Assembly: GCF_001048695.1 (NCBI RefSeq)
Contig: NZ_CVRB01000004.1
Location: 806,001-870,000, forward strand
From: Neobacillus massiliamazoniensis
GTDB lineage: Bacteria > Bacillota > Bacilli > Bacillales > Cytobacillaceae
DNA length: 64,000 bases
Direction of reading: 5' to 3'
The position numbers were made by a program, and so were the translations under genes. Shown here piece after piece: positions 44,551 to 53,529 of the stretch. Below the pieces are notes generated by a model. The model saw only the letters and a program-made list of their open reading frames with translations, was not told where the DNA came from and did not search any database. Each line of letters begins with the position of its first letter. The first letter of the stretch is position 1.

Positions 44551-45337
44551 GGTTTTCCATCTTCATAAGCAATTTATTCGTGAATTGAAAGTGGAAAAAA
44601 GGTGGGTTCGTTTTTATCAGGCCGTTATTTTCCTTGTCTTTTTTTCAATTTGGGAGATAGCAAGCCGGCTGCATTGGATTGATCCGCTTATTTTCAGTTC
44701 GCCATCAAGAATTTGGAACTTATGTTTGGAAAAGATTCAAGATGGCTCATTACTAACGAATTTAGAGGCCACTGTAATGGAAACAGTAGTAAGCTTTATA
44801 GTAAGTACCTTGCTAGGAGTAATCATTGCAGCCGTCCTCTGGTGGTCACCTATGGTGTCAAAAATACTCGATCCTTATCTCACGATTTTTAATGCGATGC
44901 CAAAAGTTGCTTTAGGCCCGGTAATCATCGTTGCCTTAAGCCCTGGCTACACCTCAATCATTGCCAACGGGGTGATTATCTCCGTTATTATAACCGCCAT
45001 CGTTGTCTATACATCGTTTAAGGAAGTGGATACAAACTATTTAAAGGTGCTGCAAACATTTGGAGCGACACGCTTTCAATGCTTTAAGGAAGCGATTATG
45101 CCCGCAAGTTTTCCAACGGTTATTTCTACCTTAAAAGTCAATGTCGGCCTTTCATGGGTTGGGGTCATTGTCGGCGAGTTCCTTGTTTCAACTAAAGGAT
45201 TGGGTTATATGATTATTTATGGTTTCCAAGTCTTCAACTTTACGTTGGTGTTCTTATCGCTGCTGTTGATTGCCGTATTTGCAACCATCATGTACCAGCT
45301 GATTGATATATTGGAGAAAAAATTAATCAAGGAATAG
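44531..45337 (+). CDS. ytlD: ABC transporter permease (YtlD)
   Basis: SsuC/TauC-type permease, 268 aa, about six TM helices. The EAA loop [43 protein letters not shown] (about 175-217) contacts the ATPase. TTG 44531 with AAGGAG 10 nt upstream, inside the end of ytlC, so translation is coupled. Together YtlACD would import a small, unidentified solute. Confidence 0.9.
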   Translation: MSQEQNKVFHLHKQFIRELKVEKRWVRFYQAVIFLVFFSIWEIASRLHWIDPLIFSSPSRIWNLCLEKIQDGSLLTNLEATVMETVVSFIVSTLLGVIIAAVLWWSPMVSKILDPYLTIFNAMPKVALGPVIIVALSPGYTSIIANGVIISVIITAIVVYTSFKEVDTNYLKVLQTFGATRFQCFKEAIMPASFPTVISTLKVNVGLSWVGVIVGEFLVSTKGLGYMIIYGFQVFNFTLVFLSLLLIAVFATIMYQLIDILEKKLIKE

Positions 45338-45414
45338 TGGATTGAGCGAGGCTTTCTGCTATTCTTTTTTATTTTGCTTATTTGATTATTTTTTAGATGA
45401 AAACTGAATTCTCT

Positions 45415-45460
45415 TTTTCCTGCCCCGCCGGCTTCCCGTTGAAAGCAGCGGGACAGGAAG
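45415..45460. terminator. GC-rich hairpin between convergent ytlD and the CoA-transferase operon
   Basis: CCTGCCCCGC ... GCGGGACAGG stem with a 20-nt loop. It lacks a clean T-tract on the minus side; the T-run precedes it on the plus strand. Confidence 0.5.
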
Positions 45461-45471
45461 ATTACTTTCGC

Positions 45472-46302
45472 TTATTTTTTAGAAAGGAAGATGCCCTCTG
45501 AGTCGACCACTCGGTAAAGGATATCCAACTCTTCATAGGTTGGAGGTTGGGTTTCTCCTTTGCAGCGGGAGAAATCAAGGGTAAAACCGGTATTTTCCTG
45601 AAGGATTTCTTTAGTAATACCTGGATGCATTGTATCGACGTACATACGTCCGGTTTCCTCATCAAAACGGTATACGGCCATGTTCGAAATAACAGCAGAA
45701 GGACCGCCAATAAACTTTTTGCCATAGGCTTGACGGCGGTGCACCCATTCGCCGGATGGCCATTGACGAACGCGCCATCCTGGGGAGGTTAGATAGTCGA
45801 TTTGTTCTTTAAACCTGCGTTTTTCTTGAACCATCATAAAAACAGTTCGCTTAGCCAAGGAGTTGATATCGGAATTTCCGCCACTGCCAGGGAAGCGCAA
45901 GTCCGGATTTAAGTAATCGCCGACAACGGTCGTATTCACGTTTCCATATTGATCGATTTCTGCACCGCCTAAAAAGGCTAAGTCAACGACTCCTCTTTGT
46001 AACTGATTAAAAACATCTAGTAACCCCGAAGCAATCGAACATCCCGTCACGCAGCGAGGGTCACCAACGGAAGAAGGAAGAGACGTTCCTTGAGATTCAA
46101 TCGTTCCGGCCTCGTAAATGACCTTACAATTGGGAGCAATTGTCTTTCCGGCAAGCATAATTGCCAGCATTGGAAGTCCAGTTCCAGCAAAAACAACCTC
46201 ATTGTCACACACTTCACGGGCTGCAGCAACGGCAAGCAAATCTGCAGACGTGTACTCATCAGGAGCTGCAAAGGTGCTGCTTTGGATCATTACCTTTTCC
46301 AT
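45472..46302 (-). CDS. CoA-transferase beta subunit (GctB-like)
   Basis: Family I CoA-transferase subunit, 276 aa. Starts MIQSSTFAAPDEYTSADLLAVAAAREV; YEAGTIESQG about 62 contains the candidate catalytic Glu, and GGAEIDQYGNVNTT is a family motif. It pairs with the alpha subunit whose stop overlaps its ATG (TAATG). Closest in feel to glutaconate or 3-oxoacid CoA-transferases; the acid substrate is not determinable. Near an acyl-CoA dehydrogenase, so probably part of an acid-degradation route. Confidence 0.82.
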   Translation of the reverse strand: MEKVMIQSSTFAAPDEYTSADLLAVAAAREVCDNEVVFAGTGLPMLAIMLAGKTIAPNCKVIYEAGTIESQGTSLPSSVGDPRCVTGCSIASGLLDVFNQLQRGVVDLAFLGGAEIDQYGNVNTTVVGDYLNPDLRFPGSGGNSDINSLAKRTVFMMVQEKRRFKEQIDYLTSPGWRVRQWPSGEWVHRRQAYGKKFIGGPSAVISNMAVYRFDEETGRMYVDTMHPGITKEILQENTGFTLDFSRCKGETQPPTYEELDILYRVVDSEGIFLSKK

Positions 46303-47276
46303 TATCTACTCCCCCTTACCACTCGAGTACTATATTTATAGTAGCTGTTAGCTTTTAAGGATAATAAACGTGAGACATCCAGTTTATCTAAATATTCCTC
46401 GTGGCTGCCTACCCCATATACCCATTCATCTAGCCATGCTTCCAGCTTGGCCTCTGTTTTGGAGGCGTTAGCAAATTCGTTGATAAAGGCGCCATCCACA
46501 TCATAATAGCCGTAAATGCCGGTAGGGTGTGCACCCCAAGGAACTTCAACAACAGCATCTACTAAATAGCTAGGGAGCAAGTTACGTTCCGGCTCCTCTC
46601 GCAGATAGGATTCCGGTACAATTTCTTCAGCTATGACAATGACCTTTTCTGCTGCCTTGACAACTTGTTCATCTGAAAAGCTCTGTCCCATCACACGAAC
46701 GGTGCCTTCCTCCCCTACCAGCTGCGCATGAATAATACATACATCTGGCTTTGCAGCGGGAACAAGAATAATTTCGCCTTCATCGTAAAATGGGTCTGGT
46801 GCAAACGCAAACTTTTGACGTGGAATATGCGGGTTGTGTCCGTCCCGAAGGCCAGCTTTTCCGAGCATGTCATATTCAGGATTCAAAATATCCGTTCCCC
46901 GAGAGGCCCAGGTTGGAAGATAAGGGACTCCTGTTGCTCCGGCCTGCATCCGATAAAGAATATGTTGATGGCTGTAATCTTCTGCAATAATTTCTCGCGA
47001 CTTAATTTTCCTGTCTAAACAATAAGGAACCTTTCCGTACAGTTCATGACCGATCCAGCATGATTCCCAGATCGACACGGCACCAGCCCCGATCAGCATT
47101 TCAGAATGCGTTCCGGAATTAACCTCGATTAAATGAAGATTTTTTTTACCTTGGCGAATTATTTCATAAATGGCAGCCATCGGGCGCCGCCAAATGGTAA
47201 ATCCGCTGAAGGTGATCATACTTCCATCTGGAATCATCTGCACAGCTTCCTTTAAAGTACATCGTTTGTCCTGCAT
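46302..47276 (-). CDS. CoA-transferase alpha subunit (GctA-like)
   Basis: 324 aa from ATG 47276 (MQDKRCTLKEAVQMIPDGSMITFSGFT), which has GAAGGA just upstream; an in-frame ATG at 47342 has no site. SGFTIWRRPMAAIYEIIRQGKKNLHLIEVNSGTH is the CoA-binding start of COG1788 proteins. Translationally coupled to the beta subunit. No acyl-CoA hydratase is adjacent, which leaves the pathway open. Confidence 0.82.
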   Translation of the reverse strand: MQDKRCTLKEAVQMIPDGSMITFSGFTIWRRPMAAIYEIIRQGKKNLHLIEVNSGTHSEMLIGAGAVSIWESCWIGHELYGKVPYCLDRKIKSREIIAEDYSHQHILYRMQAGATGVPYLPTWASRGTDILNPEYDMLGKAGLRDGHNPHIPRQKFAFAPDPFYDEGEIILVPAAKPDVCIIHAQLVGEEGTVRVMGQSFSDEQVVKAAEKVIVIAEEIVPESYLREEPERNLLPSYLVDAVVEVPWGAHPTGIYGYYDVDGAFINEFANASKTEAKLEAWLDEWVYGVGSHEEYLDKLDVSRLLSLKANSYYKYSTRVVRGSR

Positions 47277-47422
47277 ACTTCCTTCGCCCTTTCTGTCAGT
47301 GAATTTATCAAGACCCACTTTCTGTTTGTGCAAACCTTCCATTTGCGCAAATATTTAAAGTGTGTATTTATCGGCTCGATTTATCGAATCTCATTTTTTG
47401 TTTCACTATTTCGTTTTCTCTA

Positions 47423-48601
47423 TTAAATTCCTAAAAGATATTTAGAAATAACTAGTCTTTGAATCTCATTGGTTCCTTCATAGATTTGGGTAATTTTTGC
47501 ATCACGGAATAGCCTTTCAACAGGATAATCCTTCGTATAGCCATAGCCTCCGTAAATTTGGATCGCTTCTGTCGTTGTCTTCATAGCTGTATCCGTGGCA
47601 AATCGTTTTGCCATTGAAGCTTCCTTTCCGCATTTAATACCGCGGTTGCGAAGCTCAGCAGCACGATAGACAAGCAGTTTAGCAGCGTCTACTTCTGTTG
47701 CCATATCGGCGATTTTAAAAGAAATTCCTTGATTTGCCGCAATTGGCTTCCCAAACTGAATCCGTTCCTTTGCGTATTGAATGGAGTATTCCAGAGCCGC
47801 TTCGGCGATTCCCAGACCTTGTGCAGCGATACCAATCCTGCCGACATCAAGGTTAGCCATGGCAATTTTAAATCCTTCTCCCTCTTGACCTAAAAGGTTT
47901 TCCGCCGGAACCTCAGCATTATCAAAAATTAATTCAGTTGTATTCGACCCGTGTAATCCCATTTTTCTTTCTTTCTTTCCTACAGAGAAACCTGGGGTAT
48001 CTTTTTCTACAATAAACGCGGAAATGCCCTTGGAGCCTAATTCAGGATTGGTTACGGCAAAAGTGATATATGTATCTGCCACCCCTCCGTTTGTAATAAA
48101 AATCTTCGATCCGTTTAGAATATATTTATCGCCTTTTTTTTCCGCTCTTGTACGAATTTTTCCCGCATCAGATCCCGCACTTGGCTCAGTTAGCGCAAAA
48201 GCTCCAATGTACTGGCCAGTTGCTAGTTTTGGTATATATTTTTTCTTCTGCTCTTCGGTCCCAAAATAGAGAATCGGATTTGTTCCAACAGAGGTATGAA
48301 CGGATAAAATAACTCCGACTGTCGCGCTGACCTTGGCAATCTCATTGATCGTCAGGATATAGGATATGAAGTCTGCTCCTACACCTCCATATTCTGTGGG
48401 GATGGGGATACCCATCAGACCGTATTCTCCCATTTTGCGGATGATATGCAAAGGATATTCATCCGTTTCTTCCATCGTTTCAATAAACGGAGCAATTTCA
48501 TTTTGAGCAAAGTCCCGTACCATTTTTCGCATCATTTCTTGCTCTTCTGTAAACTCCAAAAGCATGTTTTTTTCGGCTTTTTCTTGTACCATCGTTTGCA
48601 T
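47423..48601 (-). CDS. Acyl-CoA dehydrogenase
   Basis: FAD-dependent short/medium-chain acyl-CoA dehydrogenase, 392 aa. TEPSAGSDAGKIRTRAEKKGDKYILNGSKIFITNGGVADTYI is the first signature, and the C-terminal IYGGYGYTKDYPVERLFRDAKITQIYEGTNEIQRLVISKYLLG contains the catalytic Glu in YEGTNEIQ. CAGGAGG precedes the ATG. Upstream of the CoA-transferase genes on the same strand (gap 146 bp). A cre-like box lies about 190 bp before its start. Confidence 0.93.
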   Translation of the reverse strand: MQTMVQEKAEKNMLLEFTEEQEMMRKMVRDFAQNEIAPFIETMEETDEYPLHIIRKMGEYGLMGIPIPTEYGGVGADFISYILTINEIAKVSATVGVILSVHTSVGTNPILYFGTEEQKKKYIPKLATGQYIGAFALTEPSAGSDAGKIRTRAEKKGDKYILNGSKIFITNGGVADTYITFAVTNPELGSKGISAFIVEKDTPGFSVGKKERKMGLHGSNTTELIFDNAEVPAENLLGQEGEGFKIAMANLDVGRIGIAAQGLGIAEAALEYSIQYAKERIQFGKPIAANQGISFKIADMATEVDAAKLLVYRAAELRNRGIKCGKEASMAKRFATDTAMKTTTEAIQIYGGYGYTKDYPVERLFRDAKITQIYEGTNEIQRLVISKYLLGI

Positions 48602-48972
48602 GGTTTTTCCTCCTGCCTTTTCTGGATTTTTATTTTTTGCCTAAATTTATTCTCCCAGCGTTCATAGCCTTAATGGCTCGCTGTTGACAATTAAACAGTT
48701 GTAATTTAAGTAGCGTGCTAACTCTTTTAAAGAAGAAAACTCACTTCAGAGACCACAGTCGCAGACTACGGTCTGTAATTTTTATTTTAATTAAAGCGTT
48801 TTCACTCGTCAATATTTTTTGATAATTTTTTTAATTTGAACTTTTGAGAAGGTTTCCCCCTCAAAAAATGAAAAATTATTTCCTTAATTCCAAAACTTAA
48901 TTCATTTATGTTAAAATAACCTATCAAAGGAACAAACAAAAAATGTTAAGGTTTTTTAAGGAGATTTATAGG
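48602..48972. promoter_or_regulatory. Divergent control region acyl-CoA dehydrogenase/TetR
   Basis: Contains a cre-like box for CcpA at 48791-48805 (minus strand GTGAAAACGCTTTAA against TGAAAACGCTTTCA) and an imperfect palindrome ACAATTAAACAGTTGT around 48687-48702 that may be the TetR operator. Suggests catabolite repression plus substrate induction of the acyl-CoA locus. No gene within. Confidence 0.5.
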
Positions 48973-49566
48973 ATGGCTGATTTAACTCCCCGAAAAATAA
49001 AAGCAAGACAAACAAGAAAAAAGATTTTAGAAACAGCTTTATTTCTTTTTAGTAAAAAGTCATTTGATGATATCACTGTCGATGAAATCGTTAAGCTAAG
49101 TGGTACTTCAAAGGGCGCATTTTACACACACTTTAAATCAAAATACGAAATCTTCCTTGAAAAATTTAAGGAGATTGATGATTTTTATATCGAATTCTCT
49201 CAATCTCTCCAGGAAGACAGAGGTGCTTGTGAAAAATTAATGCATTTTTCTGAATCTCAAATGGTTTTTTTAAGGGATAATTGGGGAAGGGAGCTGTTCC
49301 GAACCCTATATACAAACGCTTCGCCGGATCATAATTATTTTTTGGATACAAATAGATCACTTTTTAAGAACATCAACCGGTTTGTAACGGAAGGACAAAA
49401 AACAGGAGAATTCAAAGAGGATCTTTCATCCGATGAGATTACCATGATAATTACCAGGTGTATGCGCGGAACACTTTTCGATTGGTGTATTAGTCCCAAT
49501 GATTTTGATCTTATCATGGAAACTCGAAAAATGATGCGTACTATACTGGATGGCTTAAAAGCATAA
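48973..49566 (+). CDS. TetR-family regulator
   Basis: 197 aa. HTH TRKKILETALFLFSKKSFDDITVDEIVKLSGTSKGAFYTHFKSKYEIFLE at about 12-62; the rest is an all-helical ligand-binding domain. Start ATG 48973, with AAGGAG 9 nt upstream; the ATG at 48943 lies before that site. Divergent from the acyl-CoA dehydrogenase and CoA-transferase genes, so probably their repressor, sensing an acyl-CoA or acid; inference. Confidence 0.86.
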   Translation: MADLTPRKIKARQTRKKILETALFLFSKKSFDDITVDEIVKLSGTSKGAFYTHFKSKYEIFLEKFKEIDDFYIEFSQSLQEDRGACEKLMHFSESQMVFLRDNWGRELFRTLYTNASPDHNYFLDTNRSLFKNINRFVTEGQKTGEFKEDLSSDEITMIITRCMRGTLFDWCISPNDFDLIMETRKMMRTILDGLKA

Positions 49567-49634
49567 ATTTATTTTTCTATTGTACGTAAGATTCGAATAA
49601 CAAATCTAGCTCGAAAGTAAAAAAGGAAATAAAT

Positions 49635-49656
49635 AAAAAGCAGCATATTTGCTGCC
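49635..49656 (-). terminator. Terminator of ytkD
   Basis: GCAGCA, short loop, TGCTGC followed by TTTTTATTT on the minus strand; lies between convergent TetR gene and ytkD. Confidence 0.7.
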
Positions 49657-49726
49657 CTCCATTTTCTTTTATTCACGTTGTTTTCGTCTCATACGGTATT
49701 GTTGTACCTTCATCGATTTTTTATTT

Positions 49727-50209
49727 TCAAATTTTGTTCACTAAATCCTCAATTAATATAAATTGGATACATTCTGCTACTACTTGATCCTTCATAATAA
49801 AACTATACTCCTCACCAAATCGCTTTTCCAAAAGATCCCCATAAACAAGCACAGGTCCATTCGTTTCAAAATATGTATCAGTAGCATGCAGCTCCATTAC
49901 CTTACCGAAAAAAACCGCCTTCACAAAGGCTCCATTTGGGTCAGCCACTTTATATTCCCCTATTGAATATAAAGCATCTAACTTTGCCCCTGTTTCTTCA
50001 TAGACCTCGCGTCGAGCTGCTTCCTCTACCGTCTCTCCTGGTTCTATTTTCCCTCCAGGAAATTCTAACCCACGTTTCTTATGATTTGTTAAGAGCCAGC
50101 CACCCTCATATTGACATATGACTAACACATGCTTTGCTTCTTCTTCAAAAGCATGTTGAACAAAAGATAACTCTACTTTATTTCCGTTTTGATCCAAAAA
50201 TTTGATCAT
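49727..50209 (-). CDS. ytkD: Nudix hydrolase YtkD
   Basis: 160 aa. Complete Nudix box GKIEPGETVEEAARREVYEETGA at about 55-77. B. subtilis YtkD hydrolyses nucleoside triphosphates including 8-oxo-dGTP and guards against mutation. Start at 50209 (MIKFLDQNGNKVELSF) with GAAGG 7 nt upstream; the ATG at 50245 has no site. Its upstream neighbour is separated by a terminator. Confidence 0.87.
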   Translation of the reverse strand: MIKFLDQNGNKVELSFVQHAFEEEAKHVLVICQYEGGWLLTNHKKRGLEFPGGKIEPGETVEEAARREVYEETGAKLDALYSIGEYKVADPNGAFVKAVFFGKVMELHATDTYFETNGPVLVYGDLLEKRFGEEYSFIMKDQVVAECIQFILIEDLVNKI

Positions 50210-50251
50210 ATGAAAACCTTCCCCCATCGAACTATGTGTTATCATTATAAT

Positions 50252-50302
50252 AAAAAAAAGACGGAAAATCCTTTTTTCTCTTTTAATAAGGACTTCCGTC
50301 TT
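50252..50302 (-). terminator. Terminator of the 50306-50632 gene
   Basis: AAGACGGAA...TTCCGTCTT with an extra TCCT/AGGA pair, then a run of eight T on the minus strand. Confidence 0.8.
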
Positions 50303-50305
50303 GTC

Positions 50306-50632
50306 TCATTCGTTTTCTTTCGGTAAAATATTCATACTCTCAATATGATTTTTGGCCTCTTCATCACCAAGCTTATAAAGAATGCCATACACTTGTTGAA
50401 TCGTATTGTCATAGGCATCATTTTCGCGGTCATAATGATATTGGACATATGGAACATGGGATCTGAAAAAATTTTTCCACTCGCTAGCGTAATTCCGGTC
50501 AAACAGGTCCCGCAGCTCGATGATTTCTTTGTCAGTTGCTTGAATTTTATAGCTCCATGTTGAACTGGTGGCACTTCTTGAAATTTCACCGGTCCCAACA
50601 TCTATATAATAGGTTTTCTTTTGCTCATTCAT
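50306..50632 (-). CDS. Conserved hypothetical protein
   Basis: 108 aa, MNEQKKTYYIDVGTGEISRSATSSTWSYKIQATDKEIIELRDLFDRNY.... Soluble, alpha/beta, with acidic helical C-terminal half; no motif recognised. Start 50632 with AAAGGGG upstream; the frame extends to 50671 without a site. Single-gene unit ended by a terminator. Similar proteins in Bacillus are sometimes called hydrolase, for which I see no catalytic residues. Confidence 0.65.
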   Translation of the reverse strand: MNEQKKTYYIDVGTGEISRSATSSTWSYKIQATDKEIIELRDLFDRNYASEWKNFFRSHVPYVQYHYDRENDAYDNTIQQVYGILYKLGDEEAKNHIESMNILPKENE

Positions 50633-50850
50633 TATGTCAACCCCTTTATGATACTGTTTTTCGTTTTCCACAAATCAATATCATTTATTCTTTTTTTTAA
50701 AATTGATTTATCTTTTCGATCTGTTTCGTGTATAATAATCATACAAACAAAATAACAGATTTTTCAGAAATTAACAAAAATGAATATTTTTTCTAGTAAT
50801 GGGCATTTATAGGTAAGAAATAGGTCTTTTTAAACCAGGAGGTGTTTCAA

Positions 50851-51108
50851 ATGAAATTAGTGGATGAACTTTATGAAATGTATCGAAACAAGCTAACGGG
50901 CGATGAAGAGGATATTGATATGCTAGCATTTGCTTTTCTTGAAGAAATGACGCATGAAGACCTTCTAGGTTTATTGCAAGACATGGATAAGCAAGAGCTT
51001 TATGATTTAATGGGCCTTTATTTAATCGAGAGCTTAAAAGGAAAATTTGCACAAGAACAGTATGGTCAGCAACGTACACATACCTATTATCCAAGAAATA
51101 TACATTGA
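50851..51108 (+). CDS. Small acidic protein (DUF6154-like)
   Basis: 85 aa from ATG 50851 with AGGAGG upstream: MKLVDELYEMYRNKLTGDEEDIDMLAFAFLEEMTHEDLLGLLQDMDKQELYDLMGLYLIESLKGK. Three acidic amphipathic helices; the shape recalls the DUF6154 family of Bacillus. Function unknown. Confidence 0.72.
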   Translation: MKLVDELYEMYRNKLTGDEEDIDMLAFAFLEEMTHEDLLGLLQDMDKQELYDLMGLYLIESLKGKFAQEQYGQQRTHTYYPRNIH

Positions 51109-51194
51109 TTTTTACATACTAAAGTTTGGGAAGCTGCCTTTTTAGCGGTTTCCTTTTTATTTACAACGGAAGTTTGAAAAATGCTACAATATAA

Positions 51195-51316
51195 GAAAAG
51201 CGGAAGCGCCTTGCTCAGCCCCGACAGGCATAAGACGCGCCCAAAAAGAAGACGCTCTTTGCCTTCATTTTTGGAGTGGCTTATGACCCCGAGGGGCTAG
51301 GCGATGGAGCTGGACA
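51195..51316 (+). repeat. Dispersed ~125-bp repeat, copy 5
   Basis: GAAAAGCGGAAGCGCCTTGCTCAGCCCCGACAGGCATAAG at the left and GAGGGGCTAGGCGATGGAGCTGGACA at the right; typical member. Confidence 0.85.
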
Positions 51317-51370
51317 ATTCTCGAAGTCAAAATTTATACGCTTATCAAATAACAAAAAGGGGGAAAATTT

Positions 51371-51529
51371 TTGAATACAATCCTAGTTGTATCGATTGTA
51401 ATTGTCTTTGTGGTTTTATTACTTGCAGTTCTCACCACTTCAAAAGCTTATTCTTACAAGCATACAGTGGACCCAGTTGATAATAATCCAAATATCAAAA
51501 ATGAGAATAGTGAAGAAACGAATAAATAA
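51371..51529 (+). CDS. ytzI: YtzI, small membrane protein
   Basis: 52 aa from TTG 51371 after AAAGGGGGAAAA: one TM helix (MNTILVVSIVIVFVVLLLAVLTTSKAY) and a short polar tail with HTVDPVDNNP. Matches YtzI, found next to luxS in B. subtilis. Function unknown. Confidence 0.8.
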   Translation: MNTILVVSIVIVFVVLLLAVLTTSKAYSYKHTVDPVDNNPNIKNENSEETNK

Positions 51530-51553
51530 ACTCGCCAGAATTGTGGCGAGTTT
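51528..51553. terminator. Bidirectional terminator ytzI/luxS
   Basis: AAACTCGCCA, 6-nt loop, TGGCGAGTTT; overlaps the ytzI stop. Confidence 0.85.
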
Positions 51554-51558
51554 TATTT

Positions 51559-52032
51559 TTAGGCAAATACCTGTATTAAATCTTCCTTGCTTTGTTCCAG
51601 CCAGAAACGCATTAACTTTTTCGCACCATCTAAATCATGGAGCTTCGCTTGGCCGCACTGTCTTTCATTGGCAGCTGGGATTTCGGTAATTTCAACAGCT
51701 TCCTTCATTGTATCCTCTAGGAGATCAATAATTTCTTCCACTGTAGGTTCACCGCTGACAACAAGGTAATAACCAGTTTGACAGCCCATTGGTGAAATGT
51801 CGATAATATCAAAGTGGTCATATTTGGAAACATGCTTTCTAATATTAAAGGCAAGCAAATGCTCAAGTGTATGAATAGCATCAGGCTTCATTGCCTGCTT
51901 ATTTGGTTGGCAAAAACGGATATCATATTTATTAACTACACCGTCGCTCCCTACTTTATGGACACCGCAATGTCTCACATACGGGGCTTTAACGGCATTA
52001 TGATCTAAATCAAAGCTTTCTACAGAAGGCAT
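51559..52032 (-). CDS. luxS: S-ribosylhomocysteine lyase
   Basis: 157 aa. Splits S-ribosylhomocysteine to homocysteine and DPD, the AI-2 precursor. The metal site HTLEH (His54, Glu57, His58) and Cys126 in RQCGQ are intact, and Cys84 is the catalytic residue. Start ATG 52032 ([11 protein letters not shown]) has AGGAG 8 nt upstream; two earlier in-frame ATGs sit too close to that site. Links to metK through the SAM cycle. Confidence 0.97.
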   Translation of the reverse strand: MPSVESFDLDHNAVKAPYVRHCGVHKVGSDGVVNKYDIRFCQPNKQAMKPDAIHTLEHLLAFNIRKHVSKYDHFDIIDISPMGCQTGYYLVVSGEPTVEEIIDLLEDTMKEAVEITEIPAANERQCGQAKLHDLDGAKKLMRFWLEQSKEDLIQVFA

Positions 52033-52207
52033 AATCATCACTCCTCTATCTAATTTACAGCTATCATACTAAACATCCCGACTTTTTTCATGTTATAAAA
52101 ATTTATCTCATTAGCCTTCGGAAATTGTCCAGGCTTCGACTACTATTTAGACTAACAAAATGATTTATGATATGTTGTATTTAATGATAAGAAGGAGTCA
52201 TAAACCA

Positions 52208-52462
52208 ATGTTGAAAAAAGCTTTTATTTTACTAATTCGCTTTTACCAAATCGTAATTTCACCTTTGAAGCCTCCATCATGCCGGTTTCATCCAACCTGT
52301 TCCCAATATGGGCTCGAAGCCATTCAACGCTTCGGTGCCATTAAGGGTGGGTGGCTTACCATAAAAAGAATCTTAAAATGCCATCCCTTTCACCCAGGAG
52401 GATTTGATCCAGTCCCCGAAAGGAAAAGCAGAAGCGCCTTGCCCAAGGGTGGCAAGCACTGA
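52208..52462 (+). CDS. yidD: YidD, membrane protein insertion efficiency factor (repeat-fused tail)
   Basis: 84 aa. [61 protein letters not shown] is the whole conserved YidD core, including the three Cys and [11 protein letters not shown] 52208 follows AAGGAG. After PVPE the frame runs into a dispersed repeat, which supplies the last 13 residues ([13 protein letters not shown]) and the stop. The core is complete, so it is probably functional. Corresponds to ytjA. Confidence 0.9.
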   Translation: MLKKAFILLIRFYQIVISPLKPPSCRFHPTCSQYGLEAIQRFGAIKGGWLTIKRILKCHPFHPGGFDPVPERKSRSALPKGGKH

Positions 52463-52525
52463 AGGGCCAGACGGTGAAGTCCGTTCTTTGACTTCATCAT
52501 CTTGACCGAAATAACTCGAGCTCCT
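52423..52525 (+). repeat. Dispersed repeat, copy 6, partly inside yidD
   Basis: AAAAGCAGAAGCGCCTTGCCCAAGGGTGGCAAGCACTG, then a variable centre and GAGCTCCTC. Left end matches the family; the rest is diverged. Confidence 0.65.
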
Positions 52526-52547
52526 CTCACAATAATAAGAAGAAGGA

Positions 52548-53120
52548 TTAATTTTTATATCCATCCACGACAAGATCAAGCTTTCCTGTCTTAGGATCAA
52601 TCACCAGTCCATGTACAGGTACTTCCTTCGGCATTAACGGATGATTTCTAACAATGTCAACGCTTTGCTCTACACTTTCCGTCACATGATCAAAGCCATG
52701 AAGCCACTTATGAATATCGATGCCAGAGTAAGTCAGGATATCAAAGGTTTCTTCGGGTATTCCTCGCTTTTTCATACTCTCCATTACTGGTTCTGCTTTT
52801 AAGCCGCACATCCCACAATCATGGTGAGCAATTACAAAAACCTCCTCGGCCTGTAGCTGATGCACTGCAATTAAAATACTGCGCATAATACTTCCAAACG
52901 GATGGGAAACAAGTGCTCCTGCATTTTTAATCAGCTTTATATCTCCATTTCCCAAGTTTAGTGCTTTTGGTAATAACTCAAGAAGCCTTGTATCCATACA
53001 AGTAAGAATAACCATACGCTTATTAGGGAATTTGGTGGTCTCATATTTCTCATATTCCCGATTTTCCACAAATTTTTCATTAAATGTTAGGATCTCATTA
53101 AGTAATGTTGGATTGTTCAC
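52548..53120 (-). CDS. ytiB: Beta-class carbonic anhydrase (YtiB)
   Basis: 190 aa from GTG 53120 (VNNPTLLNEILTFNEKFVENREYEKY), with GGGGGAA upstream. The Zn ligands are in ILTCMDTRL and AHHDCGMC (Cys-Asp-Arg, His-x2-Cys pattern) as in beta-carbonic anhydrases that hydrate CO2. The frame is open to 53297, but no start there has a site and the extension does not look protein-like. Cytoplasmic. Confidence 0.9.
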   Translation of the reverse strand: MNNPTLLNEILTFNEKFVENREYEKYETTKFPNKRMVILTCMDTRLLELLPKALNLGNGDIKLIKNAGALVSHPFGSIMRSILIAVHQLQAEEVFVIAHHDCGMCGLKAEPVMESMKKRGIPEETFDILTYSGIDIHKWLHGFDHVTESVEQSVDIVRNHPLMPKEVPVHGLVIDPKTGKLDLVVDGYKN

Positions 53121-53290
53121 TTTAATTCCCCCTTTTTTATTCTCCTTTTTAGGATATAGAATTTTTTTAAATTGAACAAATAATTTACCTGACCTAAAGG
53201 ATAAAAATCTCTTCCGATTAATGGCAGACATTTTTTTTATTCCATTTTCAAAAGCTATCTTTGTATTACGAAATAGAAGGAGTGATACAA

Positions 53291-53443
53291 GTGGCAAAAG
53301 ATGTTTTATGCGAAGTTAATAATTGCTCGTTTTGGGCAAATGGCAATAAATGCAGTGCTGATCAAATTTATGTTGTCAGCCATACTGGAAAAAAAGCAGA
53401 TACAAGCAAGGAAACTGATTGTAAAACCTTTGACCCCGCCTAA
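53291..53443 (+). CDS. DUF1540 cysteine-rich protein
   Basis: 50 aa from GTG 53291 with AGGAG upstream: MAKDVLCEVNNCSFWANGNKCSADQIYVVSH...ETDCKTFDPA. Four Cys in the DUF1540 spacing (CxxxxC...C...C) suggest a small metal-binding knuckle. Function unknown; such genes are common in spore formers. The frame from 53261 has no site. Confidence 0.82.
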   Translation: MAKDVLCEVNNCSFWANGNKCSADQIYVVSHTGKKADTSKETDCKTFDPA

Positions 53444-53456
53444 TATCTAGGTAAGT

Positions 53457-53490
53457 AAAGAACTGGGCTAGTGTGCCTAGTTCTTTTTAT
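53457..53490 (+). terminator. Terminator of the DUF1540 gene
   Basis: AAAGAACT-g-GGC, loop, GCC-t-AGTTCTTT and T-run. Confidence 0.75.
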
Positions 53491-53529
53491 TAGAAAAGCT
53501 TAAAGCGGCCACTTTTCATCTTATTAAAA

